From NCBI GenBank assembly GCA_020720945.1, contig DYNR01000017.1, positions 1 through 15,751 on the forward strand: a DNA stretch of 15,751 nucleotides, in the 5' to 3' direction. The notes beneath the pieces were generated by a model. It worked only from the letters and a program-made list of their open reading frames with translations, was not told the DNA's origin and did not search any database. Positions 1-7,475 of the stretch are shown one piece after another. Both the position numbers and the translations under genes were made by a program. Positions within the stretch are counted from its first letter, which is position 1. The number at the start of each line of letters is the position of its first letter. This stretch comes from Chthoniobacter flavus (lineage in GTDB: Bacteria; Verrucomicrobiota; Verrucomicrobiia; Chthoniobacterales; DYNR01).

Positions 1-337
1 AAAAAACACTGACAAGGCCGTTATGCCTTCCCCCCTCTCTCCGCGCCTTGCGACACCAAAAAACCTCGCGTTTTCCCTCCTCTCCTCCCCCTCCGGAAAC
101 ACCCGCCAACCCCTCCCAACCTCCCAAAACGAAGAAAACCGCCCTCCCTCCAACCGCTTGATTTCAAACAACCTCCCCTCCAACTCCACCCCCCTCCCCT
201 CTTTTTCGCAAAATCGGTCAAGCGTTTTTTGCCTCCCAACCCCACCTTTATTTTCCGGAGTTCTTACTTTTTCCTTGAGGCTTCGCCCCCCCGTTTTTAT
301 GCTCCGAGGCAACAGAGGACGAACTGGCAGAAATGCC

Positions 338-346
338 TGTGAATAA
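338..346 (-). promoter_or_regulatory. DnaA box (perfect consensus)
   Basis: The + strand reads TGTGAATAA, which is TTATTCACA on the minus strand. This is an exact match to the bacterial DnaA-box consensus TTATNCACA. It lies about 280 bp upstream of the dnaA start, a usual place for origin or dnaA-autoregulation boxes. One box by chance in 600 bp is possible, so binding is inferred. Confidence 0.6.
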
Positions 347-614
347 CTTGTTAATGACTTTGGAAACCCCCATTTTTACCCTGTGTCCCTCAAGGACTTG
401 CTCCAGCGATGCACTTTTTGCCCCGCCGGCGGGAAAGTGCCGCATTTTTTCGGGTCATTTTTTTAACTCCTTGCAATCGAATATGTTACGGATCTATCTC
501 CCGAAAAAAACGCTCTCCTCCGGGGCCGCAAAAACGGCTCCCGACCGCCTGAAATCCCCGCGGAACCTTGATTTTCAAGGCTTTCTGGTCGCCGCCCCGC
601 AAAACCCTCCTCTT

Positions 615-623
615 CGTGCATAA
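615..623 (-). promoter_or_regulatory. near-consensus DnaA box abutting the dnaA start
   Basis: The + strand reads CGTGCATAA, so the minus strand is TTATGCACG, one mismatch from TTATNCACA. It ends three bases before the dnaA ATG. Bound DnaA could hinder translation-proximal transcription, which would fit the autoregulation known for dnaA genes. It could equally be chance. Confidence 0.3.
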
Positions 624-626
624 CTC

Positions 627-2006
627 ATGGGAACCAAACCAAAAACCACTCCTTGGGACGAGCTTCTCGAACTAGTCAAAACCCGCATCAGCACCGATGC
701 GTTCGACCGCTGGTTTTCTGCCCTAAAATGGCTCGGCGACGACGGAAAAAGCTGGGCAATCCAAGTTCCAAACGCTATCCATATCTTCTTTCTGGAAAGC
801 AATTTTTCTCCAACCATCGAGGCGGCTTTAGCTGAAATCGTCCCCGGCGGTCGCAAAATCAACTTCGTGACTGCGGAACTGGAGGAAAAAACCCCGCAAC
901 CCGCGCCGAGTGCCGAGGACTCCGAACCCGCCGCCCCCCGCAAAACAGAACGCCCGGAAGAACGACGGGGCTCCCCCCTGAATCCCCGAAACACCTTCGC
1001 CGCTTTCGTTGTTGGCGCAAATAATGAGTTTGCCTACGCCGCCGCCGAAGCCGTCGCAAATGCTCCCGCCAGAAAGTTTAATCCCCTTTTCATCTACGGT
1101 GCCAGCGGTCTAGGAAAAACACACCTCCTCCACGGCATCGGCCACGCGGTCATCGCCAACAAAAAGAACGCAAAAATCGCCTACCTCACCAGCGAACAGT
1201 TCACCAACGAGTTCATCGATGCCATCCAGCACAAATCTCTGGCGGCATTCCGCAAAAAATACCGCCACGCGGATGTTTTGATGATCGATGACATCCATTT
1301 TTTGTGTGGCAAAGAACGCTCGCAAGAAGAGTTTTTCCACACTTTCAACGCCCTCCACGACGGGCACAAACAGATCGTCCTTTCCAGCGATAAACCCCCG
1401 AGCGAAATCGATAATTTAGAACAACGGCTCGTTTCTCGTTTCGAATGGGGAATGACGGCGGAATTGCAACCCCCCGACATGGAAACCCGCATCGCCATCC
1501 TCCGCAGCAAAGCCGAGACTCTCCACATCCGGGTCGAACCCTGGATCATGGAGTTCTTGGCCGACCGCATCCGAAACAATGTCCGCCGACTAGAGGGCGC
1601 CATCACCCGCGTCGCCACTTACCAGTCCATGAACGGCCAGTCCATGAACGGCAGGGAAATCTCGAAACAAATCCTAGAAAATCTCCTGCGCGACATTTTC
1701 CAAGAACAAGTCCGCAAAACCGTCTCGATCGAACAAATCCAGAAGAAGGTCGCAGAGCATTACGATGTCCGCCTCGCCGACATGACCAGCAAACGCAGAC
1801 CTGCAAACATCGCTTTCCCGCGTCAAATCGCCATGTATCTTTCGAGGGAGCTAACCACGGCTTCGCTGTCGGAAATCGGCGAATCCTTTGGCGGCAGAGA
1901 CCACGGCACGGTCATCCACGCAAACAAACAGGTCAAAACACAAATCGAAAAAGACGACCGCGTCCGCACCGCCGTCGAAGCCATCGCCAACCAACTCCAA
2001 CGATAA
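627..2006 (+). CDS. dnaA: chromosomal replication initiator protein DnaA
   Basis: DnaA binds DnaA boxes, assembles on oriC as an ATP-bound filament and melts the origin; it also regulates transcription. The 459-aa length is normal. Domain I is about residues 8-85, followed by a Pro/Glu-rich linker at about 86-115. The AAA+ core has Walker A GASGLGKT (158-165), Walker B VLMIDDI (217-223), sensor 1 LSSDKPP (252-258), the box VII arginine-finger region LEQRLVSRF (264-272) and the sensor-2 region NNVRRLEGA (317-325). The C-terminal helix-turn-helix carries GGRDHGTVIHA (422-432), where the usual signature is GGRDHTTV; residue 427 is Gly instead of Thr. Residues 333-342 contain a duplicated QSMNG from a 15-bp tandem repeat. 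The ATG at 627 fits the family's N-terminus, but no Shine-Dalgarno motif precedes it. The next gene starts 3 bp after the stop. dnaN and recF are not adjacent. Confidence 0.98.
   Translation: MGTKPKTTPWDELLELVKTRISTDAFDRWFSALKWLGDDGKSWAIQVPNAIHIFFLESNFSPTIEAALAEIVPGGRKINFVTAELEEKTPQPAPSAEDSEPAAPRKTERPEERRGSPLNPRNTFAAFVVGANNEFAYAAAEAVANAPARKFNPLFIYGASGLGKTHLLHGIGHAVIANKKNAKIAYLTSEQFTNEFIDAIQHKSLAAFRKKYRHADVLMIDDIHFLCGKERSQEEFFHTFNALHDGHKQIVLSSDKPPSEIDNLEQRLVSRFEWGMTAELQPPDMETRIAILRSKAETLHIRVEPWIMEFLADRIRNNVRRLEGAITRVATYQSMNGQSMNGREISKQILENLLRDIFQEQVRKTVSIEQIQKKVAEHYDVRLADMTSKRRPANIAFPRQIAMYLSRELTTASLSEIGESFGGRDHGTVIHANKQVKTQIEKDDRVRTAVEAIANQLQR
1622..1651 (+). repeat. 15-bp perfect tandem duplication inside dnaA
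   Basis: The unit CCAGTCCATGAACGG occurs twice in direct succession (1622-1636 and 1637-1651). It is in frame and doubles the pentapeptide QSMNG near the end of the AAA+ lid, just before domain IV. Because 15 is a multiple of three, the reading frame is kept. It looks like a recent slippage event. Confidence 0.9.
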
Positions 2007-2009
2007 CCG

Positions 2010-2912
2010 ATGCGCAGGCTCGGATGGCTCCCTTTTTCCCCCCCAGCAAGCGCGGACTTTTCTCCTGCGCTTGCCCGGTTGCGGCGGCATTCTCTCGGAA
2101 TCCTCGCCGTCCTCGCCGCATTTTTCTTGAGCCTGCCCGGCGCAAACTGGGGCAAATACGAGTGCTGGAACTACGACCAAATGGGGCATCTGTCTCTCCA
2201 AAAAAATGGCCTTCCCCAACACTACCTCAAACCTCCTCTCCACACCTACCTGAACCAACTCCTCCTTCTACCCCCCACCTCGTTCTTGCTTGAAAAAGTC
2301 TTCCGCGTCCGCCCCTCAGTCCAACACGATTGGAAATTGCTCGCGTCCCGCCTCCTGACGATTTCGATGTTCGCCGCATCCGTCTGGTTTTTTTACACAT
2401 CCGCCCTGCGAGGTTGCAACGAAACCCAAGCGGGAGCCCTCGCTTTGCTTTACGCCACCAGCGCAGGAATCCTCTCTTTTGACCGTTTCCTCACGGCGGA
2501 TACCCCCCTCCTGTTTTGGATGACGGCAGCCTTCTTATCCGCGCTAAAAGCAGCGGAAAACCGCAGCACCGCATGGGCGATTGCAAGCGGTCTCCTCGCC
2601 GGGCTTGCCACCGCCAACAAATACAACGGCCTCTGGGCTTGCGCCGCCCTCCCCGCCGCCCTATTTGCCTCCATTGGATGGCGTTGCGCACTCACCCGTC
2701 CCTTCTGGGCGGGCACTATCGCCATGCCCACCGGCTTTATCCTCGGAAACCCCGGAACCGTCTTGGACAGCCAGCGATTCTTTGAAGACTTTTACTACAA
2801 CCTGATCACGGCTCCCGCTTATGACGGCGACACGACCTCCCACGGCTATCTCCGCTTTTTTTCCCAACTCCCGGACCGATCGGCTGGCCTTCCTCCCTTC
2901 TGCTCGCCCTAG
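2010..2912 (+). CDS. GT39/ArnT-like membrane glycosyltransferase, N-terminal part (frameshifted gene)
   Basis: This is the N-terminal half of a GT-C fold, multi-spanning glycosyltransferase resembling the GT39/ArnT/PMT group, which move a sugar from a polyprenyl-phosphate donor to a periplasmic acceptor. A first membrane segment lies at about residues 29-45. The first outer loop carries NYD (Asp56, candidate catalytic acid/base) and KPPLHTY (74-80), then LTADTPLLF and GLATANKYNGLW. It aligns block by block with the intact paralogue at 5695-7443: NPDAM, KPPLYTY, LTSDLAL, GLATATKYNGL and FADFYYN in that protein. Homology stops after SHGYLRFFSQL, and the remaining 14 or so residues before the stop are out-of-frame noise. 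The homologous continuation is in the -1 frame, at 2861-3688. The start ATG lies 3 bp after the dnaA stop, without a visible Shine-Dalgarno. The substrate is unknown. Confidence 0.8.
   Translation: MRRLGWLPFSPPASADFSPALARLRRHSLGILAVLAAFFLSLPGANWGKYECWNYDQMGHLSLQKNGLPQHYLKPPLHTYLNQLLLLPPTSFLLEKVFRVRPSVQHDWKLLASRLLTISMFAASVWFFYTSALRGCNETQAGALALLYATSAGILSFDRFLTADTPLLFWMTAAFLSALKAAENRSTAWAIASGLLAGLATANKYNGLWACAALPAALFASIGWRCALTRPFWAGTIAMPTGFILGNPGTVLDSQRFFEDFYYNLITAPAYDGDTTSHGYLRFFSQLPDRSAGLPPFCSP
2856..2862 (+). other. T7 tract, likely site of a -1 frameshift
   Basis: The context is cgc-ttt-ttt-tcc in the upstream frame. A -1 slip on T7, or one missing T, gives RFFFPTPGPIGWPSS. This matches RFFELFGEIYGWPAS of the intact paralogue with equal length. 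The full conceptual product would be about 559 aa, against 582 aa for the paralogue. The alternative site is a lost base at the nearby CCGG (2871-2874). Sequencing or assembly error, decay, phase variation and programmed slippage cannot be told apart from sequence alone. Confidence 0.6.
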
Positions 2913-3688
2913 CCCTCCTTGCGATAATCTTTCTCTTTCTGCGAAAACAACTTCCGAAACAATCCGCCCCTCTCCTCTTTGCCGCCTTGACCGTTTTCCT
3001 CCTCTACTACCTCTCCATCGGCAAATTTCCCCGCATGGCCACCCGCTTCGTGATGCCTTCACTCCCTTTTCTCTTCCTCTTGGCAACCCCCGCCCTCGCC
3101 CTTCTACCAAAAAAATCAACCGCCATCACCGCCGCGTTTTCCCTCTTGCTCGCCTACAACGCCATCTCGTGCATCGATGTCGGCTTGCGTTTCCTCGGAG
3201 ACCCACGGATGGATGCCTACGAATGGATCAAAACCAATATCCCACAAACGGCGACCATCGAAAACTCCTACGCCCCGAACTGGCGCAGAATCCCCAACTA
3301 CCGCCCAAAAATCGAAAGGATGCCAACCGTCACGGGACGCGCCAACCTCTTCGCCAACCTCTTCAAACAAGACACCCTCCTGACTTCCGTCATATCCAGG
3401 CACGAAACCGACGAAAACGCCGCCTCGGTTTTTACCCCGGAAGCCCTCGCCGCCCGCAACCCGGACGCCATCGCATTCTCTTCGCAAGTCTTTGAATGGA
3501 CGGGCGATGACTCCGTCCAACAATTTTACCAACGCCTCGACCGCGAAGAGCTAGGCTACAAAAAAGGCTACGAAAAAACCGCCCGCAAAAAACTCCCTTG
3601 GACTTACCCGACCTCCATTGATTTCATCGCACAAAGAATGATCATCCTCGTCCGAAAAACTTCCCCCCAAGACGAAAATCGGCTTTAA
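2861..3688 (+). CDS. GT39/ArnT-like membrane glycosyltransferase, C-terminal part (frameshifted gene)
   Basis: This is the C-terminal half of the glycosyltransferase begun at 2010, read in the -1 frame; the first in-frame ATG is at 2987. It opens with GPIGWPSSLLLALALLAII, equivalent to GEIYGWPASFTLLLLVAAS in the paralogue at 5695. The block GKFPRMATRFVMPSLPFLF follows, against GAFPRMTTRFVLPVAPLLL there. Three or four hydrophobic segments are followed by a soluble, presumably periplasmic tail starting at DPRMDAYEWIKTNIP. That tail resembles those of other GT39-like proteins and differs from the paralogue, which has a Lys/Ser-rich insert. It probably is not translated alone, because the 2987 ATG lies inside a membrane segment. 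The fragment keeps strong protein-level conservation, which argues against old decay. Confidence 0.75.
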   Translation, partial: FPTPGPIGWPSSLLLALALLAIIFLFLRKQLPKQSAPLLFAALTVFLLYYLSIGKFPRMATRFVMPSLPFLFLLATPALALLPKKSTAITAAFSLLLAYNAISCIDVGLRFLGDPRMDAYEWIKTNIPQTATIENSYAPNWRRIPNYRPKIERMPTVTGRANLFANLFKQDTLLTSVISRHETDENAASVFTPEALAARNPDAIAFSSQVFEWTGDDSVQQFYQRLDREELGYKKGYEKTARKKLPWTYPTSIDFIAQRMIILVRKTSPQDENRL

Positions 3689-3713
3689 TCACCCCGCAAA
3701 CCACTAGCATCCC

Positions 3714-4844
3714 ATGAATCCTTCAATCCTCGCATCCCGCGCCCTCACCCTGGCAAAAATCGCCGCCACCCTTTTCGTCCTCCTCCTTTTCTTCGTCCTC
3801 ATCGCTTCGTTCGTCGTTTCCTTCCAGACGATCCGCGGGGACGAAGTCGCCGTAAAAGAGACTTGGTCACAAGGGGTTATCAACGAAACCTTCCCCGCAA
3901 AAACCTACACCCTCTTCCCCGCTTTCACACAAAAACTCTACCCCTACAAAATTTCCCAAGAGGTCTATGTGATGAACGATGACCCGAGCGACCCGAACGA
4001 CGGTCGCCCGAAGGACAGCTACCTCGTGCAATCTGCCGACCAGCAAGATATGCGCATCAGCCTCGCCATCCAATGGCGCCGCGACCCACAACGAATCGTC
4101 GAACTCCACAAAACCGTAGGCGACAGCATCGAGGAACGCATCCTCCGCCCAGAGCTCCAACGCATCGTCAAAGATGCCGCCACCGTCCGCACCGCCCTCC
4201 AAGCCTACTCGGGCGAAGGCCTCGTCAACCTCCAAAACGAAATCCTAGAAAACCTCCGCGACAAAGAGGGCGAACTCTACAAACGCGGCGTGATCGTAGA
4301 TAACTTCGTCATCCAACACATCGGCCTCGACCCGACCTATGTCAAAGAAATCACCGAACGCCAGGTCGCCATCCAAGCCCGCCTAAAAAATATCGAACAA
4401 ACCAAAGCCGCCCAAGCCGCCGCCGAAAAAGCAAAAGCCGAAGCCCAAGCGAATTACGAAAAAATGGTCGTAGAAGCCAACCGCGATAAACAAGTCGGCA
4501 TCCTCTCCGCCGAAAAACAGGCCCAACAAGAAGTCCTCGGCGCAGAAGCCGCCAAGAAAAAAACCGTCCTCGCCGCCGAAGGCGAAAAAGAATCGGGCGA
4601 ACTCCGCGCTAAAGCAATCGTCGCGGTCGGCAACGCGGAAGCCGAAGCCATCAAAATGAAAATGCTCGCCTACTCGGGCGCCGGCGCAGAAAATTTCGTC
4701 AAAATGGAAGTGGCAAAATCACTCGCGGATGCCTACAAAAACATCGACGGCTACCTCCCCGGCGACATGAATGTCATGCTCCTTTCCGAAAAATACGAAG
4801 GCGCGGTCAACCTCCTCGCCGACCCCAAACGGAAGGAAAAATAA
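3714..4844 (+). CDS. SPFH/band 7 (prohibitin-like) membrane protein
   Basis: SPFH proteins form large ring or cage oligomers in the inner membrane that organise lipid domains and shield or regulate membrane proteases. A single N-terminal membrane segment (about residues 15-37) is followed by the SPFH/PHB domain (about 37-215), which includes RGDEVAVKE and GVIVDNFVIQHIGLDPTYV. A long Ala/Glu/Lys-rich helical stretch that should form a coiled coil runs from about 210 to 315. The C-terminal region (about 315-376) ends in LPGDMNVMLLSEKYEG. The 376-aa length and order fit prohibitin-like bacterial proteins. The ATG at 3714 directly precedes the membrane anchor and is preferred, though no Shine-Dalgarno is visible. 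It sits 25 bp after the frameshifted glycosyltransferase and 25 bp before the SDR gene, so co-transcription is likely. No NfeD or FtsH partner is adjacent. The specific client is unknown. Confidence 0.9.
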   Translation: MNPSILASRALTLAKIAATLFVLLLFFVLIASFVVSFQTIRGDEVAVKETWSQGVINETFPAKTYTLFPAFTQKLYPYKISQEVYVMNDDPSDPNDGRPKDSYLVQSADQQDMRISLAIQWRRDPQRIVELHKTVGDSIEERILRPELQRIVKDAATVRTALQAYSGEGLVNLQNEILENLRDKEGELYKRGVIVDNFVIQHIGLDPTYVKEITERQVAIQARLKNIEQTKAAQAAAEKAKAEAQANYEKMVVEANRDKQVGILSAEKQAQQEVLGAEAAKKKTVLAAEGEKESGELRAKAIVAVGNAEAEAIKMKMLAYSGAGAENFVKMEVAKSLADAYKNIDGYLPGDMNVMLLSEKYEGAVNLLADPKRKEK

Positions 4845-4869
4845 CCGCTCGCCAAAAAAAAATAAAACT

Positions 4870-5679
4870 ATGAATTGTCTCTTTGATCTAAAAAACGAAA
4901 TCGCCGTGGTGATCGGGGCCACGGGCGCGCTCGGAGGAACGATGGCGGAAGCCCTGGCCTCGGCTGGCGCAAAAGTAGTCGTCGCAGGCAGAAATGAGGA
5001 ACGCGGCAAAGAACGGGTGGATTCGATCACGGCAAACGGCGGGATCGCCCACTTCCTCCCCGTCGATGCAAGCAGCAAAACAAGCGTCCAAACTCTCTGC
5101 GAAGCAACAACTTCCACATTTGGACTCGCAACCGTTTTGGTGAACGCCGCCGGCGGAAACTCCCCTTCCGTGACGGCGACTCCCGAGCATCCTTTCGAGG
5201 CGATTTCGACGGAAGACTGGGCTGCCAGCTTCGACTTGAACCTCGTGGGCGGCGCCCTCATCCCCTGCCAAGTCTTCGGCCCTGCCATGGTCGCTGCCGG
5301 TCGGGGCAGCATCATCAACATCGCCAGCGTCTCCTCCCACCTCCCGCTTTCGAGAGTTGTCGCCTACTCGGCAGCAAAAGCCGCCGTCCTCAACCTCAGC
5401 CGCTTTCTCGCCCGCGAATGGGCCCAAGCCGGTGTCCGCGTGAACACGATCACCCCAGGCTTCTTCCCCGCCGACCAAAACCGCCGCCTCCTCTTTGAAG
5501 AAGATGGCTCCCCGACCCCAAGGGCAAAAACAATCCTCGGCCACACCCCGATGAACCGCTTCGGCGACCCGAAAGAACTCGCAGGTGCCGCCATCTTCTT
5601 GGCATCGGAAAAAGCCAGCGGGTTTATCACGGGAACGGACATCCGCGTGGACGGCGGCTTCCTTTCCCAGACGATCTAG
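4870..5679 (+). CDS. short-chain dehydrogenase/reductase (SDR), possibly D-mannonate oxidoreductase-like
   Basis: This is a classical SDR using NAD(P)(H), 269 aa from the ATG at 4870. The cofactor motif TGALGG follows GA (16-23), with NAAG at 92-95. Asn124, Ser153 or Ser155, Tyr166 and Lys170 (YSAAK) form the catalytic set. The C-terminus has the usual FITGTDIRVDGGF. The stretch from NRRLLFEEDG to TPMNRFGDPKELAGAAIFL resembles sugar-acid SDRs such as D-mannonate/fructuronate oxidoreductases. This is my recognition only, so the substrate is an inference. An upstream in-frame ATG at 4771 lies inside the SPFH gene and would add a charged non-SDR leader; the start at 4870 puts the Rossmann strand at the normal distance. 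The leader contains an A9 run (4854-4862) and no Shine-Dalgarno. Confidence 0.88.
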   Translation: MNCLFDLKNEIAVVIGATGALGGTMAEALASAGAKVVVAGRNEERGKERVDSITANGGIAHFLPVDASSKTSVQTLCEATTSTFGLATVLVNAAGGNSPSVTATPEHPFEAISTEDWAASFDLNLVGGALIPCQVFGPAMVAAGRGSIINIASVSSHLPLSRVVAYSAAKAAVLNLSRFLAREWAQAGVRVNTITPGFFPADQNRRLLFEEDGSPTPRAKTILGHTPMNRFGDPKELAGAAIFLASEKASGFITGTDIRVDGGFLSQTI

Positions 5680-5694
5680 CCCCAAAAGCGAAAA

Positions 5695-7443
5695 GTGGCG
5701 GAAAAATTTGAAACTCCAACGGCTTGCGGCATCCCGGCCCCCGCCTCGCCGCACGCGCTCCCTCGCCTCCTAAAAAAACTCTGGTCCACTCTCGCAAAAC
5801 TCCGCACCTGCGACCGGTGGCTTTTGGGCGCGTTACTCGCCGCCGCGTTGCTAGGTGCCCAAGGCTTTTCGTGGGGAAAATTCGATTGCCTAAACCCGGA
5901 TGCCATGGCTTTCCGTAGCCTGTTCGTCAAAAATCGCCCCCCTCTCCACCCGGAAGACTTCTACAAACCCCCTCTCTACACCTACGCCGGCCACTTTCTT
6001 GCCCGCGTCCCCGCGATGGCTCTCAGCACCCCGTTCCTCCTCGCCGGCAAAGAAAAACGCGACGAAATGTTCTTCCGCATCCGCCTTTCTCTGATGCGGA
6101 TTTTTAACCTCTGCCTGTTCGCCGGCACGGTCGTTCTGGCATTCAAAATGATCTCGGATGCCTTCGGGCTTTTCCCCGCCCGCTCTCTCGCCTGGCTCTT
6201 CGCCACCTCCGCCGGTTTCATCCCTTACCAAATCTACCTGACCTCCGACCTCGCGCTCACCTTCACGATCCTCCTTTCGCTCTCCCTCGCCTACGCCGTA
6301 TCTCGCTCGCCAGGCAACTGGGTTTCTTTTTTTGCTGGTCTCGCCGTAGGTCTCGCAACGGCAACGAAATACAACGGTCTCGCCGCCGCGATTGCCCTCC
6401 CCCTCGCCCACGCCATGGCGCCAGACCCCAACGGTGCCACCGCTTTTCTCAAACGAAAATCCACATGGCTTTCCGCCTTCGCCATCCCCATCGGCTTCCT
6501 CATCGGAAATCCCTACGCACTCATCAACTTCAAAAAATTCTTCGCCGATTTCTACTACAACTACGAAACAACGCCCGTTTACGGCGGGCAAATAGGAGGT
6601 TCTGGCTACACCCGCTTTTTCGAACTTTTCGGAGAAATCTACGGATGGCCTGCTTCGTTCACCCTCCTTCTCCTCGTCGCCGCAAGCTTTGCTTTCTTCC
6701 TGGAAAAATCGCCTCTCCCAAAAAATCCCCCCCGCCTTTCCTCCGCGGCAAAACTCTGGATTCTCAGCGCCGCCATTTTTGCTTTCTACACTTGGAAAAT
6801 CGGCGCATTCCCCAGGATGACCACCCGCTTTGTCCTGCCCGTCGCCCCCCTGCTCCTCCTCCTCGCCGCCGCAGGCTTTGCCTCCCTATCTCGCCACAAA
6901 AAAATTCTTTTCTCGCTCTTCGCCTCCCTCGTCGCCTACAACCTCGTTTGCGGTTTCTATGTCGGCCGACTTTTCCGCCTCGACCCCAGGATGCTCCTGC
7001 TACCCGCAATATCTTCCGAAGCAAAAACTTCCGACCAAAAAACCACCGCAGAAGCCAGCAAGTCACTCCCCGCCATCGACCTGCAAACATCGAAAAAAAT
7101 CCTCGTCAAAAAAATGCCGAAAGGCCTGAAACGGGCGGAATCCTTCGAGAAAATTTTTGCCGAAAACCAAACCATGATGGCGATGAAAGACCGCTGGCAA
7201 ACCGAGTTTGATACAAGTTGGTTCTCGCAAGAACAACGCTCCCTCAGAAACCCCGACTGGATCGTCTGGAGTTCCGTGGACTTGGAAGATGCCGTAAAAC
7301 CACACTACGAAGCTCTATTTCTCCCGAGTTCTGGCTATCGCGTGATTTTTGATGCCGCAAGCCCTCCCCTCCCCGATTGGGTTTACCCGCAACACCCCGA
7401 CTTCCTGCTCAACCGCACGACATTCTGGAAAAAATCATCCTAA
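5695..7443 (+). CDS. GT39/ArnT-like membrane glycosyltransferase (intact paralogue)
   Basis: This is a polytopic GT-C glycosyltransferase of the GT39/ArnT-like group, presumably using an undecaprenyl-phosphate-sugar donor at the periplasmic face. It is 582 aa. A cytosolic N-terminus is followed by the first membrane segment at about 41-58. The outer loop holds NPDAM (Asp69, candidate catalytic residue) and KPPLYTY (91-97). YLTSDLALTF (181-190) and GLATATKYNGL (219-229) follow, and further hydrophobic helices reach about residue 425. A soluble C-terminal tail then carries a Lys/Ser-rich stretch (about 440-480) absent from the other copy. The start is GTG at 5695, 15 bp after the SDR stop; no ATG lies close upstream in frame and the Shine-Dalgarno is weak. 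It is a divergent duplicate of the gene at 2010-3688. The acceptor (lipid A, protein or other glycan) cannot be deduced. Confidence 0.87.
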   Translation: MAEKFETPTACGIPAPASPHALPRLLKKLWSTLAKLRTCDRWLLGALLAAALLGAQGFSWGKFDCLNPDAMAFRSLFVKNRPPLHPEDFYKPPLYTYAGHFLARVPAMALSTPFLLAGKEKRDEMFFRIRLSLMRIFNLCLFAGTVVLAFKMISDAFGLFPARSLAWLFATSAGFIPYQIYLTSDLALTFTILLSLSLAYAVSRSPGNWVSFFAGLAVGLATATKYNGLAAAIALPLAHAMAPDPNGATAFLKRKSTWLSAFAIPIGFLIGNPYALINFKKFFADFYYNYETTPVYGGQIGGSGYTRFFELFGEIYGWPASFTLLLLVAASFAFFLEKSPLPKNPPRLSSAAKLWILSAAIFAFYTWKIGAFPRMTTRFVLPVAPLLLLLAAAGFASLSRHKKILFSLFASLVAYNLVCGFYVGRLFRLDPRMLLLPAISSEAKTSDQKTTAEASKSLPAIDLQTSKKILVKKMPKGLKRAESFEKIFAENQTMMAMKDRWQTEFDTSWFSQEQRSLRNPDWIVWSSVDLEDAVKPHYEALFLPSSGYRVIFDAASPPLPDWVYPQHPDFLLNRTTFWKKSS

Positions 7444-7475
7444 CCCCCTGATTTGAAGGACGCTATCTCCTCAGG

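Larger units (their letters stand above)
1..626. other. non-coding region upstream of dnaA, possible origin or dnaA control region
   Basis: I see no convincing gene here. Short open frames exist on both strands, but they are low-complexity (runs of Pro/Ser/Leu or Gly/Arg) and look like products of the extreme C-richness of the + strand. By hand count, positions 61-120 have 33 C and 5 G. The region holds one perfect DnaA box at 338-346, a one-mismatch box at 615-623 and a perfect GC palindrome CCCGCCGGCGGG at 422-433. A moderately AT-rich stretch runs from about 445 to 500. I found no cluster of several DnaA boxes and no strong AT-rich unwinding element, so calling this oriC is only a possibility. 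A dnaA promoter must lie here, but no candidate is close to consensus. Confidence 0.4.

Noticed and set aside
23..346. Possible small protein upstream of dnaA
   Set aside because: Its Pro/Ser/Leu-only composition mirrors the pyrimidine-rich DNA. There is no ribosome-binding site and no conserved pattern. The overlapping minus-strand Gly/Arg-rich frames are rejected for the same reason.
422..433. Perfect palindrome CCCGCCGGCGGG
   Set aside because: A self-complementary 12-mer without a loop, in GC-rich DNA. No T-run follows at the right distance for a terminator and no known operator matches it.
460..500. dnaA promoter candidates (TATGTT at 482-487, or TTGCAA at 471-476)
   Set aside because: No pair has acceptable matches at 16-18 bp spacing, so no promoter is called.
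1445..2293. Long open frame (282 aa) overlapping dnaA and the following gene on the + strand
   Set aside because: It is Arg/Pro/His-rich with no family pattern and runs out of frame through dnaA, which has unmistakable motifs. It is an artefact of C-rich sequence.
4771..4869. N-terminal extension of the SDR from the ATG at 4771
   Set aside because: The extra 33 residues overlap the SPFH gene, are highly charged and precede the normal Rossmann start. The ATG at 4870 fits the family.
7444..7475. Possible bidirectional terminator between the convergent genes (CTGA...TCAG around 7448-7474)
   Set aside because: The pairing is short and interrupted, with no T-run on either side. Transcription must end here somehow, but I cannot support this structure.
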